A stretch of DNA of 64,000 nt from a bacterium (GTDB lineage: Bacteria; Vulcanimicrobiota; Vulcanimicrobiia; Vulcanimicrobiales; Vulcanimicrobiaceae), in assembly GCA_021805775.1 (NCBI GenBank), contig JAJZED010000007.1, positions 80,651 through 144,650 on the forward strand, in the 5' to 3' direction. The notes beneath the pieces were generated by a model. The model was not told the DNA's origin, ran no database searches, and was given only the letters and a program-made list of their open reading frames with translations. Each line of letters starts with the position of its first letter. The first letter of the stretch is position 1. The position numbers were made by a program, and so were the translations under genes. Positions 1 to 9,324 of this stretch are shown in pieces.

Positions 1-214
1 CGCGATGCGGCGATCGGCGGCGATCGCCTCCGACGCCGCTGCCGTCGCGATGACGCACGACCCCGCCGCCGCCGTGCGCGCTTTAGTGCGCCAAGGCGAC
101 CATCGCGTCGAGGGGCTCTGCCCCGGAGCTGCGGCGCTCCTCCTCGTCGACCCGCACCCCCCGCTCGGCGAGCGGATCGCGCTCATCGAGGGGCGCCCCG
201 ACCCCTGCCGATAG
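1..214 (+). CDS. C-terminal end of a possible amidohydrolase-like protein (partial)
   Basis: An open frame enters from the left edge and stops at 212-214. Its last part reads as an alanine-rich helix followed by PGAAALLLVD and ERIALIEG. This resembles the C-terminal end of composite-domain amidohydrolases, where a PG-x-A-D-L-V-V-D strand closes the small beta domain. Only about 70 residues are visible and no catalytic residue lies in them, so the family is a guess. GC-rich DNA of this kind also makes chance open frames. Confidence 0.3.
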   Translation, partial: AMRRSAAIASDAAAVAMTHDPAAAVRALVRQGDHRVEGLCPGAAALLLVDPHPPLGERIALIEGRPDPCR

Positions 215-410
215 CCCTCCGCGGTCGGCGGAATTGGGGCAAAATAAACTCCAATCCGAACCGACTTCGATCTAGGCGCAGAGCCCGCAGCCTCCGCGGC
301 GGACTGTACTGCGCTGCGCGACGACGGTAGCACGCTCTGGTTGGAGGGAACGCCGAAGTAACCGGCCAGGGAGATGTGCGTCTGCTGCGGGCCCGTCTCA
401 ACACACGGCT

Positions 411-446
411 CGCTCGTCGTCAAGATGGATCTCAAAGGGCGCTTGC
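411..446. repeat. Relic of an IS66-family right terminus
   Basis: This stretch matches the right end of the IS66-family element found at 51350-54005 at 29 of 36 positions, including the run CGCTCGTCGTCAAGA and the closing CGCTT-C. No transposase gene is attached. It is most simply a solitary, diverged end left by an older related insertion. Apart from this I see no gene between 215 and 467. Confidence 0.55.
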
Positions 447-467
447 GTTTTTTGCGATGCGAGCCTC

Positions 468-941
468 TTATTGCGTCGTGAAGGTCCCTGCGTCGCATCC
501 GTTCCCGGTCTCAACGCATCCCGTTGCGTTCGGATCGAACTCGACGGTATAGGTTGTATGCACCGCCAGCGCTGAATACGTGAACGCATACAGGATTTCG
601 TTCGGATACACCACTGCGTGCGGAGAAGGCAGCGGGCTTGGAGGTGTCACGAACGAGCGCGAGGCGAGAACAGGCGAGCCGCCCGAGCCCACAAGTGTCG
701 GAGCCTTCGTAAGCGTTATTGCGTTCGACTCGGCGGCAACCACGACGGTAACGCTCGCATCGGGAATCGCGCTCGCACCGGGAAGCGGATAGATGAGTGC
801 GGGCGGCAGCTTCCCCGCGCCAGTTGTACATGTCGCACCATAAAATGTGCCGCACGGTCCGGGCGCATCGTGAATCCCGCAGCCCGCCAGCACGATCGTT
901 ACGAGGATGACCGCAACCGGCAGAATCGCTCTAATCGACAT
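468..941 (-). CDS. Small secreted lipoprotein of unknown function
   Basis: The 157-residue product begins with a short signal peptide ending in the lipobox LAGC (Cys at about residue 21), so it should be lipid-anchored outside the cytoplasmic membrane. The mature part is rich in Pro, Ser, Thr and Ala, contains PSPLPSP, then LAVHTTYTV, and ends GTFTTQ. The protein encoded at 23120-23551 has the same layout, with PSPLPSP, LAAHTTYTI and the same FTTQ end, so the two are paralogues. The AHTTYTV strand suggests one Ig-like beta-sandwich, which is inference. The ATG overlaps the 3' end of the upstream peptidase remnant, consistent with co-transcription. Function unknown. Confidence 0.75.
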   Translation of the reverse strand: MSIRAILPVAVILVTIVLAGCGIHDAPGPCGTFYGATCTTGAGKLPPALIYPLPGASAIPDASVTVVVAAESNAITLTKAPTLVGSGGSPVLASRSFVTPPSPLPSPHAVVYPNEILYAFTYSALAVHTTYTVEFDPNATGCVETGNGCDAGTFTTQ

Positions 942-1885
942 CGCTCAGCGCCCACCCATCGACCGTACCGATACCCGATGCCCAATCGTATCCAGGGGTC
1001 GCGGGCCACCCGGATTCAGGCGTCACGGTCCACCCGGTACTTCCCGTGCGCCCGAGCGTCACGTCGGCGTACAGCGTGGGGTAGCCCGGATAAATCGGCG
1101 CATACCCGTATCGGCTGAACAATTGGTAGAGGCGCGACGTAACGCTGCCTTTGCGTGTCCCGTGCCGCTGATCGATTTCGACTTGCAGTGCGGCGGCAAT
1201 CGGCGTTGCAAGCGACGTTTCGCTGTCGTTTTCAGCCTGGCCATCAACGACGATGTATGCCGGGTGGAACGGATCGGATGCAAAGGAGATATCGGGAACG
1301 CATCGCCATGGGCCGCCGCAGCCGCTGATGTTTTGGAAGCCATCCTGGAAATGTACCGATGCGCCACGCATCGTGCCGCGCCACGCCATCTGCTCGCCTT
1401 TACGGTACGCCGTTGTTGGAGCTGGGTTGTAGGAAAACTCAGACATTGCAGGCTCGGTGCCGCCGACCGCAACGACGGACGGACTACCGGCCGGCATGTT
1501 GACGGACGCGCAGTGGTTATCTTCATTGGAGTAGTCGCAGGTATCGGTAAAAAACGAGATGTTCTCTGCAGAACTTCGCTCCGCAGCCTGGTTCATTCCG
1601 TTTGCTTCCCACGTGTTAAAAGCCTCAAAGAAACCTTGTCCCTCACAAAGGCCGTAGCTAATGCTTGCAACCGCTGCAGCGTCTTCGCTATCGATCGCAT
1701 TCATACCACCCCAAATATCGGTAATATTCTGACCGAGCGCATGACCGTATTCGTAGAGCAGAATCGGTGCCGCGGGTGCTAAACTCGAAACGATTTCGAC
1801 GTCCATTGCCATCTCCATGTGATCCTTCAAATCGGCGGCCGACCCCCAATGATGCCGAATCGGCATTCCACCGATTCGGTCGATT
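931..1885 (-). pseudogene. Sedolisin-like (S53) serine peptidase, 5' end missing
   Basis: The frame reads into the IS3-like element at its upstream side, so the prodomain and the start of the catalytic domain are lost. What remains shows the S53 pattern: a Glu-x3-Asp pair in MEMAMDVEIVSSLAP, the nucleophile motif ETSLATP (usual form SGTSxxxP), and a C-terminal GYDWASGIG that matches the calcium-binding end of sedolisins. An internal ATG at 1866 could give a 311-residue product, but it would lack the region before the Glu/Asp pair. Sedolisins are secreted acid peptidases. Its stop overlaps the start of the lipoprotein gene by 11 bp. Confidence 0.7.
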
Positions 1886-1924
1886 GAAGCGGACCCGCTT
1901 TCGCGGAGGGTTTTTGATTGGACA

Positions 1925-2893
1925 TCAGGCGGCTCGATTCCGCCGTTCGAACTCTATGGGAGAGAGATTTCCTAGCGACGCGTGCCGACGACGCGAATTG
2001 TAGAAACTCTCGATGAACTCGAAAACCGTAAGCGCCGCTGCGCGCTGGGTCGTGAAACGATGTTTGACGAGCAGCTCGCATTCCAACGTCGCGTTAAAAC
2101 TCTCGCACGTGGCGTTATCGTAGCCATCTCCAACCGAACCCATCGAGGGTCGGACGTCGGCGCTTTCACAACGTTTGCTGAAAGCAATTGACGTATATTG
2201 CGAGCCTCGGTCGGAATGGTGAAGGACGTCCTTCGGCTTTCGGTTGTGGAGAGCCATGTCGCGCGCGTCGACGACGAGTTCTGCTCTCATGTGCGTGGCC
2301 ATCGCCCAACCAACGACGCGGCGGCTCAATACGTCGAGTACGATCGCAAGAAACAAGAAACCGGTCACGGTTGGAACGTAGGTGATGTCTGCAACCTAGA
2401 GCTGATCGGAGGCAGAGGCGTTGAATTGTCGGTCGACCAAGTCGGGCGTCGGTCGTGCCTCCTTGTCGCGGATCGTCGTCTTCAAAGCCTTACGACGGCC
2501 GGCGCCCCGAATGTTGCGCTCGCGCATCAATCTCGCCAGCCGCTCGTCGCTGGCGAAGATCTTCTCATCGCGAAGATCGGCTCGGATCCGTGGGCGGCCA
2601 TAGGTGCATCGCCATTGTCGATAATGCGCCTCGATTCGGTCGCCGAGCAGGAGATCGTCTCGTCGCCGCTGCGACGGAGCACGCTGACGGCGCGCGTGGT
2701 ACCCGCTGGATGAGACTTCCAACGCGCGGCATTGCGTGGTTACGGGCCAAATGGCCTGGTGGCTTTCACGAATTCGAAGACCTTGGGGGAATCGAATCGC
2801 TCTTCCGCGCGAACCAGGCTGCGGCTTTCCCCACAATTTCGCGCTCGATCTTGAGCTGTCGATTTTCCTTGCGAAGCTTCGCAAGCTCTTCAT
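1925..2893 (-). pseudogene. IS3-family transposase orfB (DDE integrase), nonsense mutation
   Basis: The translated frame gives the IS3 orfB pattern: HTH_21-like YGRPRIRADL, then the rve integrase core with VLDVLSRRVVGWAM, HHSDRGSQYTS and ESFNATLECELL, ending YNSRRRHASLGNLSPIEFE. At 2396-2398 the frame has TAG where IS3 enzymes almost always have Trp (QLWVADITY), so a single TGG-to-TAG change splits the gene into 2396-2893 and 1925-2368. The first catalytic Asp lies just after the stop. Confidence 0.85.
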
Positions 2894-3083
2894 GCTCGGC
2901 GGTCGTCAAGCCGCCGCTGCGGCGCCCGGCGTTCAAATCGGCTTGCTCGATCCCGTTGCGAATCGTCTATCCTGCGAGCTTGAACGCCACCGCGAGGTCA
3001 TGTATGCCGCGGCCCGATCGAGCAAGCTCGACGATCTTCTGCCGGAAGTCCGCTGGGTAGGGGTGGGTATGTTTTCCGGCCAT
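2766..3083 (-). pseudogene. IS3-family orfA (HTH protein), nonsense mutation
   Basis: ATG at 3083 opens MAGKHTHPYPADFRQKIVEL, the usual HTH_Tnp_1 start of IS3 orfA. After 38 codons a TAG occurs at 2967-2969. The frame then continues TIRNGIEQADLNAGRR and LTTAEHEELAKLRKENRQL, the leucine-zipper part, to TGA at 2766. TIRNGI has Gly where the family has Trp, a second sign of decay. Total length of 106 codons matches an intact orfA. Confidence 0.8.
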
Positions 3084-3117
3084 GGGTAGACCTTTCTCCG
3101 CCAAGCGGAAAGTATCC

Positions 3118-3395
3118 ACGGAAGCGAGCCGGCTTCAGCCGTCTACGACAGCTACGGTTCGAAACGGAATACCGGCTGGCTCGTCTTCGGTGGAACCAGC
3201 GTTGCAAGCCCGGTTATCGCGTCGGCGTACGCACTCGCCGGAAACGCTTCGTCGGTGGTCTACGGATCCTACCCTTACTCGCACGCCGCCGACCTCAACG
3301 ACGTGACGTCGGGAAGCAGCGGTACTTGCACGTACGCTTACGTCTGCAATGGTGAAGTAGGCTACGACGGACCAACCGGCGTCGCGGGGCTCTAA
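3118..3395 (+). pseudogene. C-terminal fragment of a secreted serine peptidase (S8/S53 type)
   Basis: The plus-strand frame from the IS3 edge reads AVYDSYGS, then GWLVFGGTSVASPVIASAYA, which carries the catalytic Ser motif GTSxASP. It continues DLNDVTSGSSGTC and ends GYDGPTGVAGL before TAA at 3393. This is the last 90 or so residues of a secreted subtilisin/sedolisin-like peptidase. The 5' part is absent. It differs in sequence from the minus-strand remnant at 931-1885, so two separate genes were damaged here. Confidence 0.7.
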
Positions 3396-3410
3396 CGACC
3401 CACGCGAAAG

Positions 3411-3473
3411 ACTCGCGTAAACAAGGCGGGCATCGAGCGTTGCTTCGGTGCCCGCCCTGTTTACGCTGCGAGT
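3411..3473. terminator. Long bidirectional hairpin terminator
   Basis: GTAAACAAGGCGGGCA (3417-3432) pairs with TGCCCGCCCTGTTTAC (3449-3464) around a 16-nt loop. ACTCGC (3411-3416) and GCGAGT (3468-3473) extend the stem. The hairpin lies between two converging genes and overlaps the stop codon (3461-3463) of the minus-strand kinase gene. No long T-run is present. Confidence 0.6.
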
Positions 3474-4141
3474 ACGACTCCGCCGGTAACGCGCGTGCCC
3501 AAATGTTGCTCGGTCAAGAGTTCGATGACCGCTGCATGCGCGATCCGACCATCGCATATCTCCGCAGCCCCGATGCCGCCGCGTACGCCGCGTGCCGCGG
3601 CGCGCATCGTCGCGCGAATGTCGGGCGCGAAACGATCGTCGTCGGCGAACGCGAGCGCTTCGGCGGCGGTTAGCTCGGCGATCGGATCGTTGGTGAGCGG
3701 GTTTGCAATCGCGCCGGCGCGATGGAAGAAGATCGCTCGCGATGCCCGTAGCGCGACGCCGATCGCCCGAGCGACCTCATTGGCCTCGACCGACTCTTCG
3801 CGCGCGGCGATGGGAGCGTAGGCCATCGGTTCGACGATCGGCACGAATCCGGCCTCAAGCAGAGCGAGCAATACCTCGGGTTGCACCGCCCCGACGCCAT
3901 CGGCAGCTCGCGGCAGGAGCGCGCCATCGGCACCGGTGACGCCGACGGCGCGGTTGTGCGAGAGATTCATCCGCATGACCAGCGAACGCGCGCTCGGTGC
4001 GTCGGGAGCGACGATGACGGCGGCGATTCCTTCATCGCGCAAAACGTCGATGTCGGCGAAGAGCGTCGCATTCCCGAAATCCGCGGTCTCGCGATCGCAG
4101 CGCAGGACGAAGGTCGTACCCGAAAATGTTCGTCCGTTCAC
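3461..4141 (-). CDS. Amino-acid-kinase family protein, acetylglutamate kinase-like
   Basis: The 226-residue product shows the second half of an N-acetylglutamate kinase fold: EVLLALLEAGFVPIVEP, then NEVARAIGVALRASRAIFFHRAGAI (nucleotide-binding part), and a C-terminal DGRIAHAAVIELLTEQHLGTRV, which matches the family's usual end. In arginine synthesis that enzyme phosphorylates N-acetylglutamate. The N-terminal part (FVLRCDRETADFGNATLFADIDVLRDEGI) lacks the classical Lys-x-Gly-Gly motif, and the protein is shorter than the usual 260-300 residues. It may be a divergent or non-arginine member. It is preceded by pth on the same strand, separated by 51 bp. Confidence 0.6.
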   Translation of the reverse strand: MNGRTFSGTTFVLRCDRETADFGNATLFADIDVLRDEGIAAVIVAPDAPSARSLVMRMNLSHNRAVGVTGADGALLPRAADGVGAVQPEVLLALLEAGFVPIVEPMAYAPIAAREESVEANEVARAIGVALRASRAIFFHRAGAIANPLTNDPIAELTAAEALAFADDDRFAPDIRATMRAAARGVRGGIGAAEICDGRIAHAAVIELLTEQHLGTRVTGGVVLAA

Positions 4142-4192
4142 GTGAGATCTATTTCCCCCTACTCTAGGGAATCGGCAGTGTTTCGCGCCGGT

Positions 4193-4774
4193 TTAGTCGG
4201 CGCGAAACGCGTTAACGCTCGGCAACGTACGCTCGGTGCCCTCGGCGAGCCAGCGTTCGGCCCCATCGGCAGCCGCGACGATAACGCGCGCGAGCGTCTC
4301 GCGCTGCGAGACCGGGAATGCACCGAGGACGTAATCGATGCTGTCGCCATCCTCCGGGCGGCCGACGCCGACGCGCAGGCGCGCGAATCGCTCGCCGATC
4401 GTACCGATGATCGAACGCAAGCCGTTATGCCCCCCGTGCCCACCCGAGGCGCGCATGCGCAGGCGGCCGAGCGGGAGATCCATGTCGTCGCTGATGACGA
4501 GAATGCGTTCGGGCGGCGTGCGATACCACGACGCAATCAGGCGCAGCGGAACGCCGCTTAAATTCATAAACGAGGTCGGCTTTACGAGCAGCACGTTGCG
4601 CTCGCGGACGAGTGCCTGGTGGGCCTGATCTTTTTTGCGCCAACTCGTCACGCCGAACCGTCGCGCCAATTCGTCGACGATCGCAAAGCCGACGTTGTGG
4701 CGCGTTGCCTCGTACTCTTTGCCGGGATTGCCCAGCCCGACGATCAGGCTGGGCGCTTCGCTCCGATTGCTTAT
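4193..4774 (-). CDS. pth: Peptidyl-tRNA hydrolase with a non-ATG start
   Basis: Releases tRNA from peptidyl-tRNA dropped by ribosomes. The frame contains LIVGLGNPGKEYEATRHNVGF (catalytic Asn and His), KPTSFMNLSG, the catalytic Asp in VISDDMDLPLG, and GHNGLRSI. No ATG, GTG or TTG lies between the upstream in-frame stop and LIVGLGNPG. The candidates are ATA at 4774, which overlaps the TAA of rplY as ATAA, or CTG at 4747, which would give a 184-residue protein starting in the usual place. The first ATG (4669) would delete the conserved N-terminus. The rplY-pth arrangement is a common bacterial pair. Confidence 0.88.
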   Translation of the reverse strand: MSNRSEAPSLIVGLGNPGKEYEATRHNVGFAIVDELARRFGVTSWRKKDQAHQALVRERNVLLVKPTSFMNLSGVPLRLIASWYRTPPERILVISDDMDLPLGRLRMRASGGHGGHNGLRSIIGTIGERFARLRVGVGRPEDGDSIDYVLGAFPVSQRETLARVIVAAADGAERWLAEGTERTLPSVNAFRAD

Positions 4775-5421
4775 GCTTTGCTCTCGCTCTTTTGCCCGAG
4801 CACTTCAGGTTCGAGCTGCTCTTGCGGAGCGGTCGCACTCTCTTCAACCTGGCGTGCCGTTTTCGAAGCTTCAACCGTAATGAGTACGGTATCGGGCGGC
4901 GTCACGAGGCGGAAGCCCTTCGGCAGCTTGACGTCGCCGGCGCTAACGTGACGGTGAACGCCGAGCTCGCTAACGTCGATATCGATATGCTCCGGCAGCT
5001 GGTCGGCGGGTCCTTCGATCTCCAGATGGTGCGAGAGCAGGTCCATAACGCCGCCGAACTCTTTAACGCCCGGTGCTACGCCGACCGTTGCGATCGGCAC
5101 GCGGGCGGTAACCGCTTCGTTGAGCCCGACGCGTTGAAAATCGACGTGAATGACGCGACGCGTTACCGGGTGTCGCTGGACGGCGCGCAACAACGCGGTG
5201 TCGATCGTCTTGCCCGCGTGTACTAGCGTAAGAACGCCGCTTGCTTCGTGTCGCGCCGCAAGATCTTCGAACGCGCGGCCTTCCATCGACAGATGACGGG
5301 GCGCGTCGCCGTGTCCGTAAAGAACCGCAGGCACCATCCCTTTTGCGCGCAACGCAGACGCCGAGGATGTCCCCGTCGTTTCGCGGAGTTCAACGGGGAG
5401 AACGTGGACTTTGGTAGGCAT
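4771..5421 (-). CDS. rplY: 50S ribosomal protein L25 (Ctc form)
   Basis: A 216-residue protein of the long Ctc/TL5 type: N-terminal L25 domain (ETTGTSSASALRAKGMVPAVLYGHG) that binds 5S rRNA, followed by the C-terminal beta domain (VPIATVGVAPGVKEFGG, LPEHIDIDVSELGVHRHVSAGDVKLP) and an acidic/Gln-rich tail ending KSESKA. It sits between prs and pth on the same strand, 30 bp after prs, so the three probably form one operon. Confidence 0.93.
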   Translation of the reverse strand: MPTKVHVLPVELRETTGTSSASALRAKGMVPAVLYGHGDAPRHLSMEGRAFEDLAARHEASGVLTLVHAGKTIDTALLRAVQRHPVTRRVIHVDFQRVGLNEAVTARVPIATVGVAPGVKEFGGVMDLLSHHLEIEGPADQLPEHIDIDVSELGVHRHVSAGDVKLPKGFRLVTPPDTVLITVEASKTARQVEESATAPQEQLEPEVLGQKSESKA

Positions 5422-5451
5422 GGGTTCCTCTGCTTTCTCGTGGGGGCGTTT

Positions 5452-6459
5452 CTAAGAAACGGTGATGGATTCTACGAAGTTCGCGTCGAGCTTGATTTCC
5501 TCGACGCTGAAGAGTTCGGAGACCGAACGGTTGGTGGTGATGCGGCCGATCGCGTCGGCGAACGTTTGCGCGATAGAGAGTTGGACGAATTTTTCGCCTG
5601 CGGGTTGCAGGATGGGAATGGTATCGGTAACGATGACGCGTTCGATAACGGAGTTCGTGAGAACCTCGATGGCGTTATCTGCAAAAAGTCCGTGCGTGGC
5701 AACCGTATGAACGCTCGTCGCTCCACGCGCCTTTATTGCTTCGGCGGCCTTAGCAAGCGTTCCGCCGGTAGAGATCATATCGTCGACGATCACCGCGATC
5801 TTGCCCCTGACGTCGCCGACGATATCGGTGACCTCCGAGACATCGGGTTGCGGCCGACGTTTGAAGACAATGGCGAGCGAGGCGTTAAGGCGCTTGGCGA
5901 AGAGTTCGGCCCGGTGGACGCCGCCCGCGTCGGGAGAGACGACGACGATGCGGTCGTCGCTGAGCCCCTCGCGCAGGAGGTAGTTGCAGATCGTCGGCGT
6001 CGCCGTCAAATTATCTACCGGGATATCGAAGAAGCCCTGTATCTGCGCCGCATGGAGATCCATCGTCACCATACGCTTGGTCCCCGTGGTTTTGAGCAAA
6101 TTCGCGACGACTTTCGCCGAGATCGGCTCGCGCGGCTTGGTCTTCTTGTCTTGTTTGGCGTACCCGTAATAGGGAACGACTGCGGTGATGCGCGCCGCCG
6201 AGGCGCGCCGGAGCGCGTCGATCATCAGGAGCAACTCGACGAGGGCGTCGTTCACGCCGTTTCCGTTCGGTGCCTTGCAGATCGACTGCACGACGAAGAC
6301 CTCGGCGCCGCGGACGTTCTCGCGAATCTCGATGCGAGTCTCTTCGTTTTTGAACTTCGTCACCAGCGCATCGCCTAACGAAATTTTCATGCGCTTGGCG
6401 ATCGCCTCGGCGAGTTGCGGATTCGAACTCCCGGAGAACAGGAGAGGCGTGGTGCTCAA
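5452..6459 (-). CDS. prs: Ribose-phosphate pyrophosphokinase (PRPP synthetase)
   Basis: Makes PRPP from ribose-5-phosphate and ATP for nucleotide, His and Trp synthesis. Seen in order: [51 protein letters not shown], the metal/ribose site [19 protein letters not shown], and the PRPP loop [13 protein letters not shown] chose TTG at 6459 because AGGAG lies 9 nt upstream and the protein then starts at the family's usual position (335 residues). The open frame continues upstream only by chance. It is transcribed away from uvrB across a 79-bp gap. Confidence 0.93.
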   Translation of the reverse strand: MSTTPLLFSGSSNPQLAEAIAKRMKISLGDALVTKFKNEETRIEIRENVRGAEVFVVQSICKAPNGNGVNDALVELLLMIDALRRASAARITAVVPYYGYAKQDKKTKPREPISAKVVANLLKTTGTKRMVTMDLHAAQIQGFFDIPVDNLTATPTICNYLLREGLSDDRIVVVSPDAGGVHRAELFAKRLNASLAIVFKRRPQPDVSEVTDIVGDVRGKIAVIVDDMISTGGTLAKAAEAIKARGATSVHTVATHGLFADNAIEVLTNSVIERVIVTDTIPILQPAGEKFVQLSIAQTFADAIGRITTNRSVSELFSVEEIKLDANFVESITVS

Positions 6460-6538
6460 GGGACGGCTCCTAAGGCGGGCGGGTAGGGCATGTGGTTCCG
6501 AGCGGGCAGCTCGCACTCCTCGCCGAATCGCTTCCAAA
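6460..6538. promoter_or_regulatory. Divergent prs/uvrB intergenic region
   Basis: These 79 bp separate the start codons of prs (minus) and uvrB (plus) and must hold the promoters for both unless uvrB is read from further away. The prs side contains a clear AGGAG. I see no convincing LexA-type box or -10/-35 pair. Confidence 0.35.
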
Positions 6539-8590
6539 GTGGCTTTGCAGGGAACTTTTCGCCTCGTATCACCCTTCTCGCTCGCCGGCGACCAGCCGGC
6601 GGCAACCGAGGCTCTCGCGGCCGGCGTGGAGCGCGGCGACCGCATTCAGACTTTACTCGGCGTTACCGGCTCCGGAAAGACGATGGCGATGGCCCGAACC
6701 ATCGAACTCGTCGGTAAGCCCACGCTGGTGCTCTGCCATAACAAAACTCTTGCCGCCCAGCTCTGCGCGGAATTCCGTGAATTTTTCCCGCAAAATGCCG
6801 TTGAATATTTCGTATCGTACTTCGATTACTACCAACCCGAGGCGTACGTCGCGGCGACCGACACCTATATCGAAAAGGACTCATCGATCAACGACGAGAT
6901 CGAACGCCTCCGTCACGCCGCGACGCAATCGCTGCTGACGCGGCGGGATACGCTGATCGTCGCATCGGTTTCGTGCATCTTCGGCCTCGGTTCGCCCTCG
7001 GATTACATGGAGATGTCGCAGCGAATCGCCGTCGGCGAAGAGATCGACCGCGATTATCTGCTGCGGCGGCTCGTCGACATGCAATATCGCCGCAACGACC
7101 TCAACTTGGTGCGCGGCACCTTCAGAGTGCGCGGCGATACGCTCGAACTCGTCGGCGTCGAGGAAGAGCTCGTGCATCGGATCGAATTTTTCGGCGATAC
7201 GGTCGAAGCGATCAACGTCGTCAATCTCATGACGGGAGAGTACGTAGAATCGAAGGACGAGATTTTGGTTTTTCCCGCCAAGCACTTCATCACTCCCGAC
7301 GAGAAGCTGCGCCGTGCGATCGCAAGTATCGAAGCCGAACTCATCGAGCGGCTGGCGACGTTGCGCGCAGAGAATAAACTCCTTGAGGCCCAACGGTTGG
7401 AGCAGCGAACCCGGTACGATCTCGATATGCTGCGCGAAGTCGGCTATTGCAACGGCATCGAAAATTACTCGCGCCACCTGACGGGGCGCGAGCCGGGATC
7501 GACGCCGTGGTGTTTGCTCGATTTTTTTCCGAAAGACTGGTTGCTTTTCGTCGATGAATCGCACGTCTCGCTTCCGCAGGTCCACGGCATGTTACCCGGC
7601 GACCGCGCGCGGAAGCTCTCGTTGGTCGAACATGGTTTTCGCCTGCCGAGCGCGCTCGACAATCGCCCGCTGAGTTATGAAGAGTTCGACGAGCATATCC
7701 ATCAGGCGATTTACGTATCGGCGACGCCGGGAACGTATGAGACGGGGCGAAGCGCGCAAGTCGTCGAGATGATCGTTCGCCCGACCGGCTTGGTGGACCC
7801 GGAGATCGAGGTGCGCCCGACGCGCCATCAGGTCGACGATTTGATGGAGGAGATTCGGCTTCGGGTAGCCCGTAACGAACGCGTCCTGGTAACGACGCTG
7901 ACGAAAAAAATGGCCGAAGACCTTACCGATTTCTTGGTGGAAGCGGGGCTTAAGGTACGCTATTTGCATAGCGAAGTCGATACGCTCGAGCGCATCTCGA
8001 TATTGCGCGATCTTCGCAACGGCGTTTTCGACGTACTCGTCGGCATCAATCTGTTGCGCGAGGGGCTCGATCTTCCCGAAGTTTCGCTCGTCGGGATTCT
8101 CGATGCCGATAAAGAGGGCTATCTACGAAGCGCGACCTCGCTGATTCAAACGATCGGCCGCGCGGCCCGCCACGTCGAAGGCAAAGTCATTATGTACGCA
8201 GATAACATCACCGAATCGATGGCGCGCGCAATTGGGGAGACGCGACGCCGCCGCGAACGCCAGACCGCCTATAATCTCGAACGCGGTATCGAGCCGCGCA
8301 GCGTTCGTAAGGAAGTGCGGGATATTTTGGCGATGGTCGGCGGTGGGGACCGCGGCGCAAAGAAGGCGACCGCGCGCGACCGTCTGCCGCGCGAAGTCGC
8401 GGCGCGAATGGCCGCCGATCTCGAAAAGAAAATGCGCGAATTCGCGGCCAATCTGGAATTCGAGAAAGCCGCAGCGGTTCGCGACGAGCTCATCGAGATC
8501 CGCAAACAGAGCGGGGCGGCGGAATCGATTCTCTTCGGAGCTCGGGCGCCGAAAGTGCTGGAGCGCGCACTCGACGAATTAGTGCCGTAA
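6539..8590 (+). CDS. uvrB: Excinuclease ABC subunit B
   Basis: DNA damage-verifying helicase of nucleotide excision repair. From GTG at 6539 the 683 residues match the family length. In order: Walker A GVTGSGKT, the beta-hairpin region [35 protein letters not shown], the DEAD-like box DESHVSLPQ, helicase motif [21 protein letters not shown], and a C-terminal UVR motif ([24 protein letters not shown]) that contacts UvrC. No clear ribosome binding site precedes the GTG. Its TAA overlaps the ATG of the HAD gene (TAATG), and uvrA follows, so repair genes are clustered. Confidence 0.95.
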   Translation: MALQGTFRLVSPFSLAGDQPAATEALAAGVERGDRIQTLLGVTGSGKTMAMARTIELVGKPTLVLCHNKTLAAQLCAEFREFFPQNAVEYFVSYFDYYQPEAYVAATDTYIEKDSSINDEIERLRHAATQSLLTRRDTLIVASVSCIFGLGSPSDYMEMSQRIAVGEEIDRDYLLRRLVDMQYRRNDLNLVRGTFRVRGDTLELVGVEEELVHRIEFFGDTVEAINVVNLMTGEYVESKDEILVFPAKHFITPDEKLRRAIASIEAELIERLATLRAENKLLEAQRLEQRTRYDLDMLREVGYCNGIENYSRHLTGREPGSTPWCLLDFFPKDWLLFVDESHVSLPQVHGMLPGDRARKLSLVEHGFRLPSALDNRPLSYEEFDEHIHQAIYVSATPGTYETGRSAQVVEMIVRPTGLVDPEIEVRPTRHQVDDLMEEIRLRVARNERVLVTTLTKKMAEDLTDFLVEAGLKVRYLHSEVDTLERISILRDLRNGVFDVLVGINLLREGLDLPEVSLVGILDADKEGYLRSATSLIQTIGRAARHVEGKVIMYADNITESMARAIGETRRRRERQTAYNLERGIEPRSVRKEVRDILAMVGGGDRGAKKATARDRLPREVAARMAADLEKKMREFAANLEFEKAAAVRDELIEIRKQSGAAESILFGARAPKVLERALDELVP

Positions 8591-9321
8591 TGATCGATCT
8601 CGTTCTCTTCGACCTCGACGATACGCTGCACGACGATACGCAGGCCTGTCTGTGCGCCGGCATGGAGGCCGCCGAGGAAGTCGCTCGCGAACGCAACGTC
8701 GACGCTCGCAAACTCGCCGACGCCTACGCGCGCGAGGCGGCGAGTTTTTGGCATAGCCTGGCAACCGAAAACTTGCAGATGCCGCTTGCGAGGCTGCGCG
8801 AAAGTATGTGGGAGCGGGCGCTCGCAGAGGCCGGCATCGTCGACTCAACGCTTGCACGAACGGTCGCGCAACGTTACTACGAGCTGCGAAAAAAATACTT
8901 CGCGCTCTTTCCGGGCGCGCTTGAATTATTGGAGGAGCAGCGCGCGCGCGGGCGCCGCCTCGGCATCCTCACCAACGGCTTCTCCGAGACGCATATCGAG
9001 AAGATCGCGCTGCTCGGCCTCGCCGATGCCGTCGACGCAGCCTTTTTCGCCGATGACGCCGGCCTCCTGAAGCCCGATCCGGCGTTCTTCGAGCACGCAT
9101 GCCGGCGCCTCGGCGTCGCTCCGAAACGTGCGGCGATGGTCGGCGACCGATACGAGCGCGATATCGTCGGCGCCCTCGCTTCGGGGATGACGGCGATCTG
9201 GCTCAACATTCGCGGCGAGAGCCTGCCGCCCGGCGCGCCGGCCCCGCATGCAACCGTCACCGCGTTTTCCGGGGTTGGTCGAGCGCTGGAGATCGCCGCT
9301 GCGCGGTCTCGGAACGGATAA
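8590..9321 (+). CDS. HAD-superfamily hydrolase (phosphatase, subfamily I)
   Basis: A 243-residue HAD phosphatase with all four motifs: [10 protein letters not shown] (nucleophile Asp and acid/base Asp), motif II ILTNGFS, motif III Lys in [12 protein letters not shown], and motif [14 protein letters not shown]. The alpha-helical cap between motifs I and II is of the C1 type, and the sequence resembles YjjG-like nucleotidases or phosphoglycolate phosphatases. The substrate cannot be read from sequence. It is translationally coupled to uvrB and lies 3 bp before uvrA; a role in cleaning damaged nucleotides would suit this place but is inference. Confidence 0.85.
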   Translation: MIDLVLFDLDDTLHDDTQACLCAGMEAAEEVARERNVDARKLADAYAREAASFWHSLATENLQMPLARLRESMWERALAEAGIVDSTLARTVAQRYYELRKKYFALFPGALELLEEQRARGRRLGILTNGFSETHIEKIALLGLADAVDAAFFADDAGLLKPDPAFFEHACRRLGVAPKRAAMVGDRYERDIVGALASGMTAIWLNIRGESLPPGAPAPHATVTAFSGVGRALEIAAARSRNG

Positions 9322-9324
9322 GGA

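Larger units (their letters stand above)
1885..3117 (-). mobile_element. Inactive IS3-family insertion sequence
   Basis: Two overlapping minus-strand frames (orfA, then orfB in the -1 frame) in about 1.23 kb are typical of IS3. Imperfect inverted ends can be aligned around CCGCTTTCGCGGAG (about 1895-1908) and its counterpart near 3092-3105, so the outer limits are approximate. Both reading frames carry in-frame stop codons, so the copy is dead. It separates two serine-peptidase remnants that both lack their 5' parts. Confidence 0.7.

Noticed and set aside
931..1866. Intact 311-residue peptidase starting at ATG 1866
   Set aside because: Sedolisins need a prodomain and residues before the Glu/Asp pair; the frame continues to the IS edge, so it is a truncated remnant.
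6185..6538. N-terminal extension of UvrB by about 118 residues
   Set aside because: The extension lies antisense to prs, has no homology to UvrB and would leave no room for the prs promoter.
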